Source: Microbacterium testaceum
GTDB taxonomy: Bacteria > Actinomycetota > Actinomycetes > Actinomycetales > Microbacteriaceae
Length of the DNA: 36,961 nucleotides
Assembly: GCF_001476655.1 (NCBI RefSeq)
Contig: NZ_LDRT01000052.1
Location: 1-36,961, forward strand
Direction: 5' to 3'
This document shows positions 8,385 through 16,478 of this stretch, in pieces. The notes under the pieces were generated by a model. The model saw only the letters and a program-made list of their open reading frames with translations, searched no databases and was not told where the DNA came from. Every line of letters begins with the position of its first letter. Position 1 is the stretch's first letter. The position numbers and the translations under genes were made by a program.

Positions 8385-9149
8385 ATGACACCGCAGCCCC
8401 TCCCCTCCGCCCTCACGCTCTCCGGGCCCCTCCTCGTCGTCGGCGACGGCCGGATGGGTCGTGCGCTGGTCGCCGCCCTCGAGGAGGCGGGGGTCCCCGT
8501 CGCGGGCCCTGCGGGGCGGGGCGAGTCCGGCGCGGACGCGGGGATCGTCCTCCTCGCCGTCCCGGATGCCGAGATCGCGTCGGCCGCGCGCGCGATCGCG
8601 CCCGGTCGGATCGTCGGCCACCTCTCCGGCTCGCTCGACCTGTCGGTCCTCCACCCGCACGAGGCGTTCAGCATCCATCCCCTGATGACGGTCACCGGCG
8701 CGGGGACATCGTTCGCGGGCGTCACGGCCGCCCTCTCGGCGACCTCGCCGGGGGCCTCCGCGATCGCCTCGGCCCTCGCGGACGTCCTGGGCATGACGGG
8801 CGTCGACGTCCACGACGACGACCGCGCGGCGTATCACGCGGCCGCCTCGATCGCGGCGAACTTCCTCGTGACTCTCGAGGGGATGGCGGAGCAGCTCGCC
8901 GCGACCGCGGGGGTCGAGAGGGAGGCTCTCGTCCCGCTCGTCCGCGCCGCCGTCGACAACTGGGCCGAACGGGGAGCGGCCGCCGCCCTCACCGGGCCGG
9001 TCTCCCGTGGGGACGCGGCCACGATCGCGCGCCAGCGCGACGCGGTGTCCGAACGCCTGCCCGACCGCCTGGCCCTCTTCGACGCCCTCGTCGACGCCAC
9101 CCGTGACCTCGCCGCCACCCAACGAGCCGGAATCGAGACCGCCCCGTGA
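8385..9149 (+). CDS. Rossmann/DUF2520 oxidoreductase, candidate ketopantoate reductase
   Basis: A 254-residue protein with an N-terminal NAD(P)-binding strand (LLVVGDGRMGRAL) and a C-terminal helical DUF2520 domain (YHAAASIAANFLVTL region). Such proteins are related to the alternative ketopantoate reductase PanG, which converts 2-dehydropantoate to pantoate. Here it is translationally coupled (GTGA overlap) to panC, which uses pantoate, and to panB, which makes ketopantoate. A pathway role is therefore likely even though no classical panE is present in the window. Assignment to PanG rests on family and context, not on a specific active-site match. Confidence 0.75.
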   Translation: MTPQPLPSALTLSGPLLVVGDGRMGRALVAALEEAGVPVAGPAGRGESGADAGIVLLAVPDAEIASAARAIAPGRIVGHLSGSLDLSVLHPHEAFSIHPLMTVTGAGTSFAGVTAALSATSPGASAIASALADVLGMTGVDVHDDDRAAYHAAASIAANFLVTLEGMAEQLAATAGVEREALVPLVRAAVDNWAERGAAAALTGPVSRGDAATIARQRDAVSERLPDRLALFDALVDATRDLAATQRAGIETAP

Positions 9150-10027
9150 GCATCCGCATCGTCCGCACCGTCGCCGAGCTGCGCGCGGCCCTCGCCCCCG
9201 TCCGCGGTGACACCATCGGTTTCGTCCCGACGATGGGTGCCCTGCACGAGGGCCACCAGTCGCTCCTTCGTGCCGCCCGGTCCGAGAACGCCACCGTGGT
9301 CCTGTCGATCTTCGTGAACCCGACGCAGTTCGGCGAGGCCGCCGACCTCGCCGCCTACCCGCGCACCGAAGAAGCCGACGTCGCGCTGGCCGCCGAAGCG
9401 GGCACCGACCTCGTGTTCGCCCCCTCGCCCGCCGAGATGTACCCCGCGGGTTTCGCGACGACCGTCTCCGTCGGTGGAGCGATCACCGGAACGCTCGAGG
9501 GTGCCCTCCGCGGCCGCTCCCATTTCGACGGGGTCGCCACGGTCGTCGCGAAGCTGCTCCTCGCGGTCCAGCCCGACCGCGCGTATTTCGGCGCGAAGGA
9601 TGCGCAACAGGTCGTCGTGGTGCGTCGCATGGTGAGCGATCTCGGCATCCCCGTCGACATCGTGACCCGCCCGACCTCGCGCGACGACGACGGGCTCGCG
9701 CGCTCCAGCCGCAACACCCGCCTGTCGGCCGAAGAGCGCGAGGTCGCGGCCGTCATCCCGCGGGCGCTCCGAGCGGCACAGGATGCCTTCGCCTCCGGCA
9801 TCCGCGATCCCCACCGCCTCACGACCCTCGTGCGCGACGAACTGGGCGGGGCGGGACTCGAACCCGAGTACGTCGAGACGGTCGACGCGGACGGTCTCGA
9901 GCCGATCGCGACGGCCGAGACCCCGACGTTGCTCGCACTCGCCGTCCGGGTGGGAGAGGTGCGGCTCATCGACAACGTGGTCCTCGGCGTGGACGATCCC
10001 CTCCCGACGACGGGGAGCCTGTCGTGA
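9146..10027 (+). CDS. panC: Pantothenate synthetase
   Basis: Cytoplasmic ligase joining pantoate and beta-alanine with ATP to give pantothenate. The 293-residue protein has the signature PTMGALHEGHQSL (the HIGH-like ATP site), SIFVNPTQFG, the pantoate-binding GRSHFDGVATVVAKL, YFGAKDAQQ and the SSRNTRLS loop (KMSKS equivalent), so it looks fully functional. The GTG at 9146 overlaps the upstream TGA. The stop overlaps the panB start, so the three genes are translated as a unit. The gene order reductase-panC-panB covers the pantoate branch apart from beta-alanine supply. Confidence 0.96.
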   Translation: MSIRIVRTVAELRAALAPVRGDTIGFVPTMGALHEGHQSLLRAARSENATVVLSIFVNPTQFGEAADLAAYPRTEEADVALAAEAGTDLVFAPSPAEMYPAGFATTVSVGGAITGTLEGALRGRSHFDGVATVVAKLLLAVQPDRAYFGAKDAQQVVVVRRMVSDLGIPVDIVTRPTSRDDDGLARSSRNTRLSAEEREVAAVIPRALRAAQDAFASGIRDPHRLTTLVRDELGGAGLEPEYVETVDADGLEPIATAETPTLLALAVRVGEVRLIDNVVLGVDDPLPTTGSLS

Positions 10028-10878
10028 CCCGCCCCCGGGTGACGCTCCGCCGCCTCCGCGAGCTCGCCGAAGCAGGAACTCCGATCGTGATGGTGACGGC
10101 GTACGACTTCGCGTCGGGCCGGGTGGCCGAACGCGCCGGCGTCGACATCGTTCTCGTCGGCGACTCCGGGGCACAGGTGGTGCTCGGGCATTCCGACACC
10201 ACGTCGGTGACGCTCGACGAGATGCTCATGCTGTCGAAGGCCGTGCGCCGAGCGGTGCAGACGCCGCTCGTGCTGTGCGATCTGCCGTTCGGCTCCACCG
10301 AGCTGAGCGACGAGCAGGCGGTCGCGACGTCCGTCCGTTTCGTCCACGAGGCCGGCGCCGACGCGGTCAAGATCGAGGGCGCGAATCCGGCCCGGCTGTC
10401 ACGGCTGCGGGCGATCGTCGAGGCCGGCATCCCGGTCGTCGGGCACGTGGGCCTGACCCCGCAGACCGCGACCGCGCTCGGCGGCCTCCGCGCGCAGGGG
10501 CGTACCCGCGATGAGGCGGTCCGGGTCGCGCGCGACGCACTCGCCGTCCAGGATGCCGGAGCCTTCGCGCTCGTGATCGAGGCGGTCCCCGCCGATGTGG
10601 TCGCCGAGATCCGCCGCGCACTGCGCATCCCGATCATCGGCATCGGCGCGGGCGACGCCGACGGACAGGTGCTCGTCCAGCACGACCTGCTCGGCATCAC
10701 CGAGGGGCGTACCCCCGTCTTCGTCAAGCGCTACGCCGCACTCGGCGACGCGATGGTGGAGGGTGTCGAGGCGTACGCGCGCGAGGTGCGCGAGGGCGTC
10801 TTCCCGGCAGCGGAGCACACGTACCCCGCCTCCGCCGAGGCGGCCGCAGCGGTGCGCGAATTCGTCGACGGACTCTGA
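10024..10878 (+). CDS. panB: 3-methyl-2-oxobutanoate hydroxymethyltransferase
   Basis: First committed enzyme of pantothenate synthesis, adding a hydroxymethyl group from methylene-tetrahydrofolate to ketoisovalerate. The 284-residue TIM barrel shows MVTAYDFAS, VLVGDSGAQVVLG (metal-binding aspartate), LVLCDLPFGS (second aspartate), AVKIEG (glutamate), VGHVGLTPQ and the C-terminal IIGIGAG and DLLGI segments, all expected of PanB. The GTG start at 10024 overlaps panC by four bases. The operon ends here, with a hairpin directly at the stop codon. Confidence 0.96.
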   Translation: MTRPRVTLRRLRELAEAGTPIVMVTAYDFASGRVAERAGVDIVLVGDSGAQVVLGHSDTTSVTLDEMLMLSKAVRRAVQTPLVLCDLPFGSTELSDEQAVATSVRFVHEAGADAVKIEGANPARLSRLRAIVEAGIPVVGHVGLTPQTATALGGLRAQGRTRDEAVRVARDALAVQDAGAFALVIEAVPADVVAEIRRALRIPIIGIGAGDADGQVLVQHDLLGITEGRTPVFVKRYAALGDAMVEGVEAYAREVREGVFPAAEHTYPASAEAAAAVREFVDGL

Positions 10879-10906
10879 CGGCCCGTCGCTCACCGCACGG
10901 GTCGTC
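10877..10906 (+). terminator. Hairpin after panB
   Basis: GACGGCCCGT and ACGGGTCGTC form a ten-pair stem with one G-U pair and a ten-base loop, beginning at the panB stop. Only a weak pyrimidine stretch follows, so it is a terminator candidate without a classic U-tract. Confidence 0.5.
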
Positions 10907-10990
10907 GTCCTCGCTTATCCCACTTCCCCTCTCGTCGGAAACCGGCGGTCGGCGCAGGAGTCCCCGGGCTGTCGCCGATGGCACCGACTC

Positions 10991-11020
10991 TATATCGCCG
11001 ATATACATTAATATATCCAA
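10991..11020 (+). promoter_or_regulatory. Palindromic operator and leaderless promoter of the TetR gene
   Basis: TATATC-GCC-GATATA (10991-11005) is a perfect 6+6 inverted repeat. A -10 box TAATAT follows at 11009-11014, and the GTG start lies exactly seven bases further on, so the transcript is probably leaderless. The AT-rich block contrasts with the 70% GC surroundings. Position and symmetry suggest autorepression by the encoded TetR protein. Confidence 0.5.
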
Positions 11021-11734
11021 GTGACAGACGACGTGCGAAGCGACACACGATCCCGTCTCCTGGCCGCGGCCGCCGACATGATCGCCTCCTCGCCGGGCGA
11101 GGAGATCTCGCTCCGGGCGATCTGCGCCGCCGTCGGCGTGAAGATGCCGACGCTTTACCACTTCTTCGGCAACAAGCAGGGTCTCCTAGATGCTGTCGTC
11201 GAACGGGGATTCGACCTCTACCTCGCCGAGAAATCGTCGATGGAGAGCACCGGAGACCCCATCCAAGACCTTCGCGCCGGCTGGGACGCCCATGTCGCGT
11301 TCGGCCTCGCGAACCCCGGGTTCTACACACTCATGTACGGCAGCGTGCGCCCCGGGCACTCGCCCGCCCCGCAAGCGCGCCCGAGTCGGATCCTGCGCCG
11401 GCTCACCACTCTCGCCGCAGAGCAGGGCCGCCTCGCCGTCGACCCGCACCAAGCCGCCGCCCACGTCCTCGTGACGAACATCGGCGTCACTCTCCGGCAG
11501 ATCGTGCTCGCCCAAGAGGATCGCGCTCTTTCCGTCGCCGTGCGTGAGGGGGTCATCGCCGCGATCACGGGGACCACGGCGACGATCTCGTCACCGCACC
11601 CGCACATCGCCCCCGTGCTCGAGTACGCCAACGCTCACCCCGAGATCCTGGGGAGCGCCGAAACGCTCCTGCTCACCACGTGGCTCCGACGACTCGCGAC
11701 AGATCAGCCGCCCTCGGCGACGCCCATCCCCTGA
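11021..11734 (+). CDS. TetR/AcrR-family regulator (orphan)
   Basis: A 237-residue TetR repressor. The N-terminal helix-turn-helix (EEISLRAICAAVGVKMPTLYHFFGNKQGLL, about residues 27-56) is canonical, and the helical C-terminal part includes FGLANPGFYTLMYGSV, similar to the TetR C-terminal domain of the WHG/TipA-like type. The GTG start is supported by a -10 box placed for a leaderless message. No gene it obviously controls is adjacent: pantothenate genes lie upstream and transposon debris downstream. It probably regulates itself, and a former or distant target. Confidence 0.85.
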   Translation: MTDDVRSDTRSRLLAAAADMIASSPGEEISLRAICAAVGVKMPTLYHFFGNKQGLLDAVVERGFDLYLAEKSSMESTGDPIQDLRAGWDAHVAFGLANPGFYTLMYGSVRPGHSPAPQARPSRILRRLTTLAAEQGRLAVDPHQAAAHVLVTNIGVTLRQIVLAQEDRALSVAVREGVIAAITGTTATISSPHPHIAPVLEYANAHPEILGSAETLLLTTWLRRLATDQPPSATPIP

Positions 11735-11918
11735 CCGGCCGCGCGACTCGCCGGACCGCGAGGCGCCCGCGCCCTCATGACGAAGGCACCACCTTCCGCG
11801 TGATTCCGCGGGAGTCGGGGCGCTGCTGCAATGAGCTCGCGCAGTCGCGCGGGATCGCGATGCGCTCCGACACGACCGCCGCAAGGGGACTGCTGCGCGG
11901 ATAGCTGGCAGGTTGTCG

Positions 11919-12134
11919 TCACGCCGCCGGTGCGACGGCCGTGTTCATGATGGTCTCGAACTCGATGGGCGCCAAACGTCCCAAACGGGCCTGACGCCGA
12001 CGCCGGTGGTAGGTCCGCGCGATCCAGGTCACCATCGCGACGCGCAGCTGCTCGCGGGTGGTCCAGGCGCGGCGGTTGAGAACGTTCTTCTGGAGCAGGG
12101 CGAAGGAACTCTCCATCGCCGCGTTGTCCCCTGA
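11919..12134 (-). pseudogene. 3' fragment of an IS3-family transposase (orfB)
   Basis: The last about 70 residues of an IS3-type integrase-core transposase: GDNAAMES (carrying the final catalytic glutamate), FALLQKNVLNRRAW, IARTYHRRRRQARLGRLAPIEFE. The reading frame loses similarity just upstream of GSGDN near 12134, where it abuts a cofE-like fragment on the other strand. The first two acidic residues of the DDE triad and orfA are missing, so the element is dead. The right-hand IS end was not recognised in 11735-11918, a 184-base stretch in which I see no gene. Confidence 0.75.
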
Positions 12135-12136
12135 GC

Positions 12137-12469
12137 CGCGCGTGGCATCAGGGACAGGCGGACGCAGCGATCGGCACCGCGGGCGTGCACGTCTTCGAGG
12201 ACCTGCGCGGCAGGACCGATGCCGAGGGTCGCCCGCTCCAGGTGACCATGCCCTGCGTCGCCGACGAGCTGGCCGCCCCGACCGACCTGGTCGAGGGGAA
12301 GGCCGCCCGCCTGCCGGTCGCCGCGGTGCGAGGCCGAGCCGATCTCGTGGGATCCCTCGATCTGCCGGACACGCGCTCGATCGTGCGGCCCGCCGAGCGG
12401 GACATGTTCCGACTCGGCGTTGACGAAGCGTGGGCGCAGGGGTACTGGGCCGGAGTCAACGACCGCTGA
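12137..12469 (+). pseudogene. C-terminal remnant of a CofE-like F420 gamma-glutamyl ligase
   Basis: About 110 codons matching the C-terminal part of coenzyme F420-0:L-glutamate ligase: WHQGQADAAIGTAGV, EDLRGRTDAEGRPLQVT, VADELAA, DLVEGKAARLPVAAVRG, and a terminal VRPAERDMFRLGVDEAWAQGY. The N-terminal half of the enzyme, with the GTP and metal sites, is absent; homology begins where the transposase fragment ends. A GTG at 12185 could start a 94-residue product, but this would lack the catalytic core. It ends convergently, overlapping the cytochrome b gene by 14 bases. Loss by IS-mediated deletion is the simplest reading. Confidence 0.7.
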
Positions 12470-14162
12470 CGTTGCCGAACAGCCGGGCGATCGGCGCGAG
12501 CACCAACGGACGGGCGGCCACCCAGGCGACGGCGATCACCACGAGCGATGCCACGAAGAGCCAGAAGCCCGTCCAGTTGTCGGCGTACGCGTTCGGGTCG
12601 ACGCTGCCCTGCGCCGCGTACATGTGGTTGAGGTTGCGCAACGCCCCGGTGGCGAACACCAGGAAGACGTGGATCGCGATGAAGACCACGAAGTACAGCA
12701 TCACCGGGAAGTGCACCTTGCGCGCCCACTCGACCGGGTAGGCCCTGTTGAGCGCGGTCGCGTTCTTCGGCCAGATGCCGCTCATACGCACGCCGGTGAC
12801 GATCGCCAGCGGCGCGGCGATGAACACGGTCGTGAAGTAGGCCAGCTGCTGCAGAGCGTTGTAGTTGACCCAGCCGTTCTCGGTGGGCCAGTCCAGTGAG
12901 ACGTACTGCAGTGCGGCGCTCAGCGCGTTGGGGAACACCTCCCACGAGGTGGGGACGATCCGCATCCACTGTCCGGTCGCGAACAGCAGCACGACGAAGA
13001 TCACGCCGTTGGCGACCCACAGGATGTCGAGCGACTGGTGGAGCCACAGCGCGATGCTGATCTTGCGCATCTTGTTTCCACGCGGCGACCAGAACATGCT
13101 GGGCCGCTTCTGATGGCGCACCTGCAGACCGGTCCGGATGATCAGAAGCATGAAGAAGGTGTTGAGGAAGTGCTGCCATCCGAGCCACGCGGGCAGCCCC
13201 ACGGGCGCCTCGGCAGGGAGGTGGTATTCGCCCGGATAGGCCGAGAGGAAGTCGTGAAGCGCGGGGAGCGAGAGGACCCATCGCACGAGCAACACCAGCA
13301 GCGCTGCCGCGAACAGCAGCGCGAGCCCGCCGACAAGCGCGGCACCCGCCCACTGGGCACGCGTGAACGGGCCGTAGCGGGGCGGTTCGGGCTTCGGCTC
13401 GGGACGGGTGCGCGCGGCGACGCCGGGAAAGGCCGTCTGACGGAACGGGAGCGGTGCGCGCGGTCCGGGTGCGGACACGACGGGCGCGAGAGGCGCGGCG
13501 GACGCGGACACGACACGCGCGGCGGCCGCGGGAGGCGCGTCGGTCACGGCATCCGCGGCGCCCGCGGCATCCGCCGGAGCCGGCCGGCCCTCGGTCGTCG
13601 GACCGGCGGCGGGGGTCGCGGGGGCGAATCCCTCGGGCGGCCACGGCTCGCCACCGGCTGTGCGCGGGAGGCCGCGCCGCAGCTTGTGCGAACCGACCGC
13701 CGCCGGAGCGGCACCGGCCGCTGCGGGCGTCGCCTCGCTGCGCGGGGCCTCCGGACCGGACGCGACCTCGGCGATCGGCGAGGCCGCCAAGGGTGCGGCA
13801 GGACTCGGGTGTGCGGCGGGCGCGGGCGTCGTGGAGAGGACGGATGCCGCGGGCCAGGGCTCGCCGCCGGGAACCCGGGGCAGACCCCGTCGAACACGCT
13901 GCGCGACGGCCGGGCGCGGAACCTCGCGAGGCTCCGCGGGCCGCGATGCGACAGAGGCACCAGGGACAGCAGCGGCGGCAGGCGCTGGAGGGGCGGCAGG
14001 CGCGGCAGCGGTCGAGGACTCGGTCGCGGCCGCCTCGGCCACGCCCTCGGCAGCCGGGTCTGTCGGCGCGATCGCGACGGGGGCCTCTGCGGCCGCGGGC
14101 CAGGGCTCGCCGCCGGGCCGCCGGGGAAGGCCCCGGCGCACGGAACGTCCGAACGTCGCCAC
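12456..14162 (-). CDS. Cytochrome b/b561-type membrane protein with triplicated N-terminal motif
   Basis: A 568-residue protein. Residues 1-260 are Ala/Pro-rich and disordered-looking. The rest has about six membrane helices with histidines in or near helices (WQHFLN, WLHQSLDIL, and VHFPVMLYFVVFIAIHVFLV with two), as expected for a dihaem cytochrome b. The N-terminal region carries three copies of RRGLPR-xx-GGEPWP at residues 8-22, 90-104 and 161-175. The GTG start at 14162 lies five bases after the etfA stop, so it is the last gene of etfB-etfA-cytb. I infer that it passes electrons between the flavoprotein and the membrane quinone pool; the direction is unknown. Confidence 0.75.
   Translation of the reverse strand: MATFGRSVRRGLPRRPGGEPWPAAAEAPVAIAPTDPAAEGVAEAAATESSTAAAPAAPPAPAAAAVPGASVASRPAEPREVPRPAVAQRVRRGLPRVPGGEPWPAASVLSTTPAPAAHPSPAAPLAASPIAEVASGPEAPRSEATPAAAGAAPAAVGSHKLRRGLPRTAGGEPWPPEGFAPATPAAGPTTEGRPAPADAAGAADAVTDAPPAAAARVVSASAAPLAPVVSAPGPRAPLPFRQTAFPGVAARTRPEPKPEPPRYGPFTRAQWAGAALVGGLALLFAAALLVLLVRWVLSLPALHDFLSAYPGEYHLPAEAPVGLPAWLGWQHFLNTFFMLLIIRTGLQVRHQKRPSMFWSPRGNKMRKISIALWLHQSLDILWVANGVIFVVLLFATGQWMRIVPTSWEVFPNALSAALQYVSLDWPTENGWVNYNALQQLAYFTTVFIAAPLAIVTGVRMSGIWPKNATALNRAYPVEWARKVHFPVMLYFVVFIAIHVFLVFATGALRNLNHMYAAQGSVDPNAYADNWTGFWLFVASLVVIAVAWVAARPLVLAPIARLFGNVSGR
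13636..14141 (-). repeat. Three dispersed copies of a ~45-bp coding repeat
   Basis: Imperfect direct repeats encode RRGLPR-xx-GGEPWP in the cytochrome b gene, at about 14097-14141, 13850-13895 and 13636-13680. Protein spacing between copies is 82 and 71 residues of Ala/Pro-rich linker. The protein motif is much better conserved than the linkers, suggesting selection on the peptide. Confidence 0.7.
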
Positions 14163-14167
14163 CGCGC

Positions 14168-15112
14168 CTACGCCTTCTTCGCCTCGAGAGCGGCGATCAG
14201 CTGCGGCACCACCGTGAAGAGGTCACCGACCACGCCGAAGTCGGCGATCTCGAAGATGGGGGCGTCGGCATCCTTGTTGATCGCGACGATCGTCTTGGCC
14301 GTCTGCATGCCGGCCTTGTGCTGGATCGCGCCCGAGATGCCCAGGGCGACGTACAGCTGCGGCGACACGGAGACGCCGGTCTGACCGACCTGGTACGACT
14401 GCGGCACGTATCCGGCGTCGACGGCGGCCCGCGACGCGCCGACCGCCGCTCCGAGCGCATCGGCGAGCTGATCCACGAGGGCGAACTTCTCCGCCGAGCC
14501 GAGGCCTCGTCCGCCCGAGACGACCTTCGCCGCACCGCGCAGCTCCGGCCGCGTCGAGGTGACCGGAGCCTCCTGCACCTGACCGAAGGTCGCACTCTTG
14601 CGCCCGGAGGGCTTGATCGTGAGGGTCTCGACGGCGGGTGACGCGACCTCCGCGGCCCGGGCGTCCACGGCGCCCTGGCGGACCGTGATCACGGGCGCCC
14701 CGAACGTCGCGGCGGCGTCGACGTTGTAGGCGCCTCCGAAAACCGAGTGGTGAGCGACCACGCCCTCGTCGTCGCGCGAGACACCGACGGCGTCGACGCA
14801 CAGCGCGGAGCGCGTGCGAGCCGCATAGCGGCCGGCCGTCTCGCGCCCCTCGACGGAGTGCGGGACGAGGACGGCGTCGGGCTGCACGGCCGCCACCGCA
14901 GCCTGGAGGGCATCGACGCGGTCACCGGCCGCGACCACCACGTGGGTGGCGCCGAGTGCGGCAGCCTCCGCGGCGAGTTCCTCGCTCTCCACGAGCGCGA
15001 TCGGCGCGCCGATCGCGGCCGCGGCGCCCAGCAGTCCGGGGGCGGACTTGGCCAACCCTCCGGAAGGGATCGAGTCGAGGGCGACGAGGATCGCGTCGTC
15101 GGGGTATGTCAT
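14168..15112 (-). CDS. etfA: Electron transfer flavoprotein subunit alpha
   Basis: FAD-binding subunit of ETF, 314 residues. The C-terminal FAD domain shows [62 protein letters not shown] and DLFTVVPQL, all diagnostic. The start at 15112 ([10 protein letters not shown]) has a GGAGG-type ribosome site eight bases upstream; longer in-frame starts would overlap etfB. It follows etfB by 13 bases and precedes a membrane cytochrome b by 5, an uncommon partner. It accepts electrons from acyl-CoA and similar dehydrogenases and may support CoA-thioester oxidation downstream of the region 6 ligases. Confidence 0.95.
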   Translation of the reverse strand: MTYPDDAILVALDSIPSGGLAKSAPGLLGAAAAIGAPIALVESEELAAEAAALGATHVVVAAGDRVDALQAAVAAVQPDAVLVPHSVEGRETAGRYAARTRSALCVDAVGVSRDDEGVVAHHSVFGGAYNVDAAATFGAPVITVRQGAVDARAAEVASPAVETLTIKPSGRKSATFGQVQEAPVTSTRPELRGAAKVVSGGRGLGSAEKFALVDQLADALGAAVGASRAAVDAGYVPQSYQVGQTGVSVSPQLYVALGISGAIQHKAGMQTAKTIVAINKDADAPIFEIADFGVVGDLFTVVPQLIAALEAKKA

Positions 15113-15125
15113 CTCCGCACCTCCG

Positions 15126-15902
15126 TCAGGCGAGCCGGTTCTGGACGAGGAACGCGGCGAGCTGCTCGCCCGCATCCCCCTCGTCGACGATCTTGACGCC
15201 GGCCGAGCGCGGCGGCTTCTCGCTCACGGCGATCATGATCGACCGCGAGGCATCCGGGGCATCCGGGTCGACACCGAGGTCGGCGAGAGAGACCGTCTCG
15301 AAGGGCTTCTTCTTGGCGGCCATGATGCCCTTGAAGTTGGGGAACCGCGCGTCGGGCAGAGCCTCGGTGATCGAGATCACCGCGGGGAGCGAGGCGGTCA
15401 CCTCGACGGTGCCGGCATCGGTGGCCCGCGTTCCCGAGACGGCGGTCTCGTCGATCGACACCGCCGTCAGGTTCAGCGCGGCGGGCACGTCGAGGAGCTC
15501 GGCGACCATCGCCGCCATCACCCCTCCGACGCCGTCGGTGGAGAGGTTGCCGGCGACCACCAGGTCGAAACCGGTACGCCGCACCGCGGCGGCGAGCACT
15601 TCGGCGGTGAGGCCCAGGTCGGCGCCGAGCAGCGCGTCATCGACCACCTGCAGCGCGGATCCCGCCCCCATCGCGAGACCCTTCCGCACGGTCGCCGCGG
15701 CGGACTCCGGAGCCATGGAGACCACGACCACCTCGGTGTCGGCGTGCTGGTCAGCGTAGGACAGGGCCACCTCGAGCGATCGCTCGCCGATCTCGTCGAG
15801 CACCGACTCGCTGGACGCGCGGTCGACGATTCCCGTCTCGAGGTGGAGTCTGCGCTCTCCCCACGTGTCTGGGACCTCTTTGACCAGGACGACGATCTTC
15901 AT
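15126..15902 (-). CDS. etfB: Electron transfer flavoprotein subunit beta
   Basis: AMP-binding subunit of ETF, 258 residues from the ATG at 15902, which has a GAGGAG ribosome site. The opening [13 protein letters not shown], the [23 protein letters not shown] segment and the late [12 protein letters not shown] stretch, including the recognition-loop region, are typical of EtfB. An upstream in-frame ATG at 15962 lacks a ribosome site. It is the first gene of the etfB-etfA-cytochrome b unit. No promoter stands out in the 576 bases upstream, which also hold a broken regulator gene. Confidence 0.94.
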   Translation of the reverse strand: MKIVVLVKEVPDTWGERRLHLETGIVDRASSESVLDEIGERSLEVALSYADQHADTEVVVVSMAPESAAATVRKGLAMGAGSALQVVDDALLGADLGLTAEVLAAAVRRTGFDLVVAGNLSTDGVGGVMAAMVAELLDVPAALNLTAVSIDETAVSGTRATDAGTVEVTASLPAVISITEALPDARFPNFKGIMAAKKKPFETVSLADLGVDPDAPDASRSIMIAVSEKPPRSAGVKIVDEGDAGEQLAAFLVQNRLA

Positions 15903-16179
15903 GACGGACTCCTCACGTCTCAGCGAGTCTACGGGGGGCACGGATGCGGCGACGTGCGTCAAGGGGGCGACGCCCGCACCGTCCGCCGCCTATCGACGAG
16001 AGATGGATCCCGAAGAGAAGATGCGGTACGCCGCGGGTGAGACCGAGCAGGGCCCGCCCCCACCCCGGACCGCGAACGGCGCGGCGGGCACCGGCATCCC
16101 GGGCCCGGAGGCACGCGAGCTCGATGGCCGGTACGAGGATCCCGGGCGTCATCCGGCGGCCTCCTCCGGGCGCTCCGCG

Positions 16180-16281
16180 GCGGACAGCGCCGCCGACCTC
16201 GCTGAGCACCGCGCCGGGCGGCAGCATCCCGTTCTGGATGCCGTCGAGCAGATGACGGTCGGCGCGATCGCTGGCTCTCAT
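16180..16281 (-). pseudogene. N-terminal remnant of a GntR-family regulator
   Basis: A short frame starting at ATG 16281 with an AAGGGAGA ribosome site encodes MRASDRADRHLLDGIQNG followed by MLPPGAVLSEV, the start of a GntR helix-turn-helix domain. After this the frame stays open to 15913, but the expected DNA-binding helix (GVSRTPVREAL type) and effector domain are missing in all three frames, so a frameshift and deletion are likely. Two GTATAC palindromes lie just upstream. The rest of 15903-16180 shows no gene I can recognise. Confidence 0.45.
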
Positions 16282-16311
16282 CGCGTCTCCCTTCATCGGT
16301 GAATGAAGTCA

Positions 16312-16321
16312 GTGTATACAC
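16312..16321. promoter_or_regulatory. Perfect palindrome GTGTATACAC (GntR-type operator)
   Basis: A perfect 10-bp palindrome centred 35 bases upstream of the broken GntR gene. TATACA within it could be that gene's -10. GTATAC cores are common in operators of GntR/FCD regulators. Confidence 0.5.
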
Positions 16322-16365
16322 AAGAGCGCATGTCGGCCATGCGTGGGCCACTTCTAACCGCCAAC

Positions 16366-16371
16366 GTATAC
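16366..16371. promoter_or_regulatory. Second GTATAC site
   Basis: GTATAC inside AACGTATACAGAG. Its centre is 52 bases (five helical turns) from the centre of the first palindrome, so the two sites face the same side of the DNA. Confidence 0.4.
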
Positions 16372-16413
16372 AGAGCGCAGCAACTCTCACCTGATGACCA
16401 TTGAACCGGCACC

Positions 16414-16427
16414 ATACCTTTAGGTAC
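16414..16427. promoter_or_regulatory. ATAC-N6-GTAC operator upstream of the aldehyde dehydrogenase
   Basis: ATACC-TTTA-GGTAC lies 52 bases before the ATG of the aldehyde dehydrogenase. It matches, at nine of ten arm positions, the perfect site ATACC-CTGA-GGTAT beside the tetR gene at 18548. This suggests one TetR repressor controls both. Confidence 0.6.
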
Positions 16428-16478
16428 GGTATCCACGACGGCGCGACTCGACACTCGGCGCCGCGGAGGAGATCGACG

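Noticed and set aside
12137..12469. A functional small CofE-like protein starting at GTG 12185
   Set aside because: It would lack the N-terminal nucleotide and metal sites, and homology starts before that GTG, at the IS junction, so it is a remnant.
15913..16180. Continuation of the GntR frame as a real 127-residue gene
   Set aside because: After about 30 residues no regulator motif can be found in any frame, and the composition is that of random GC-rich translation.
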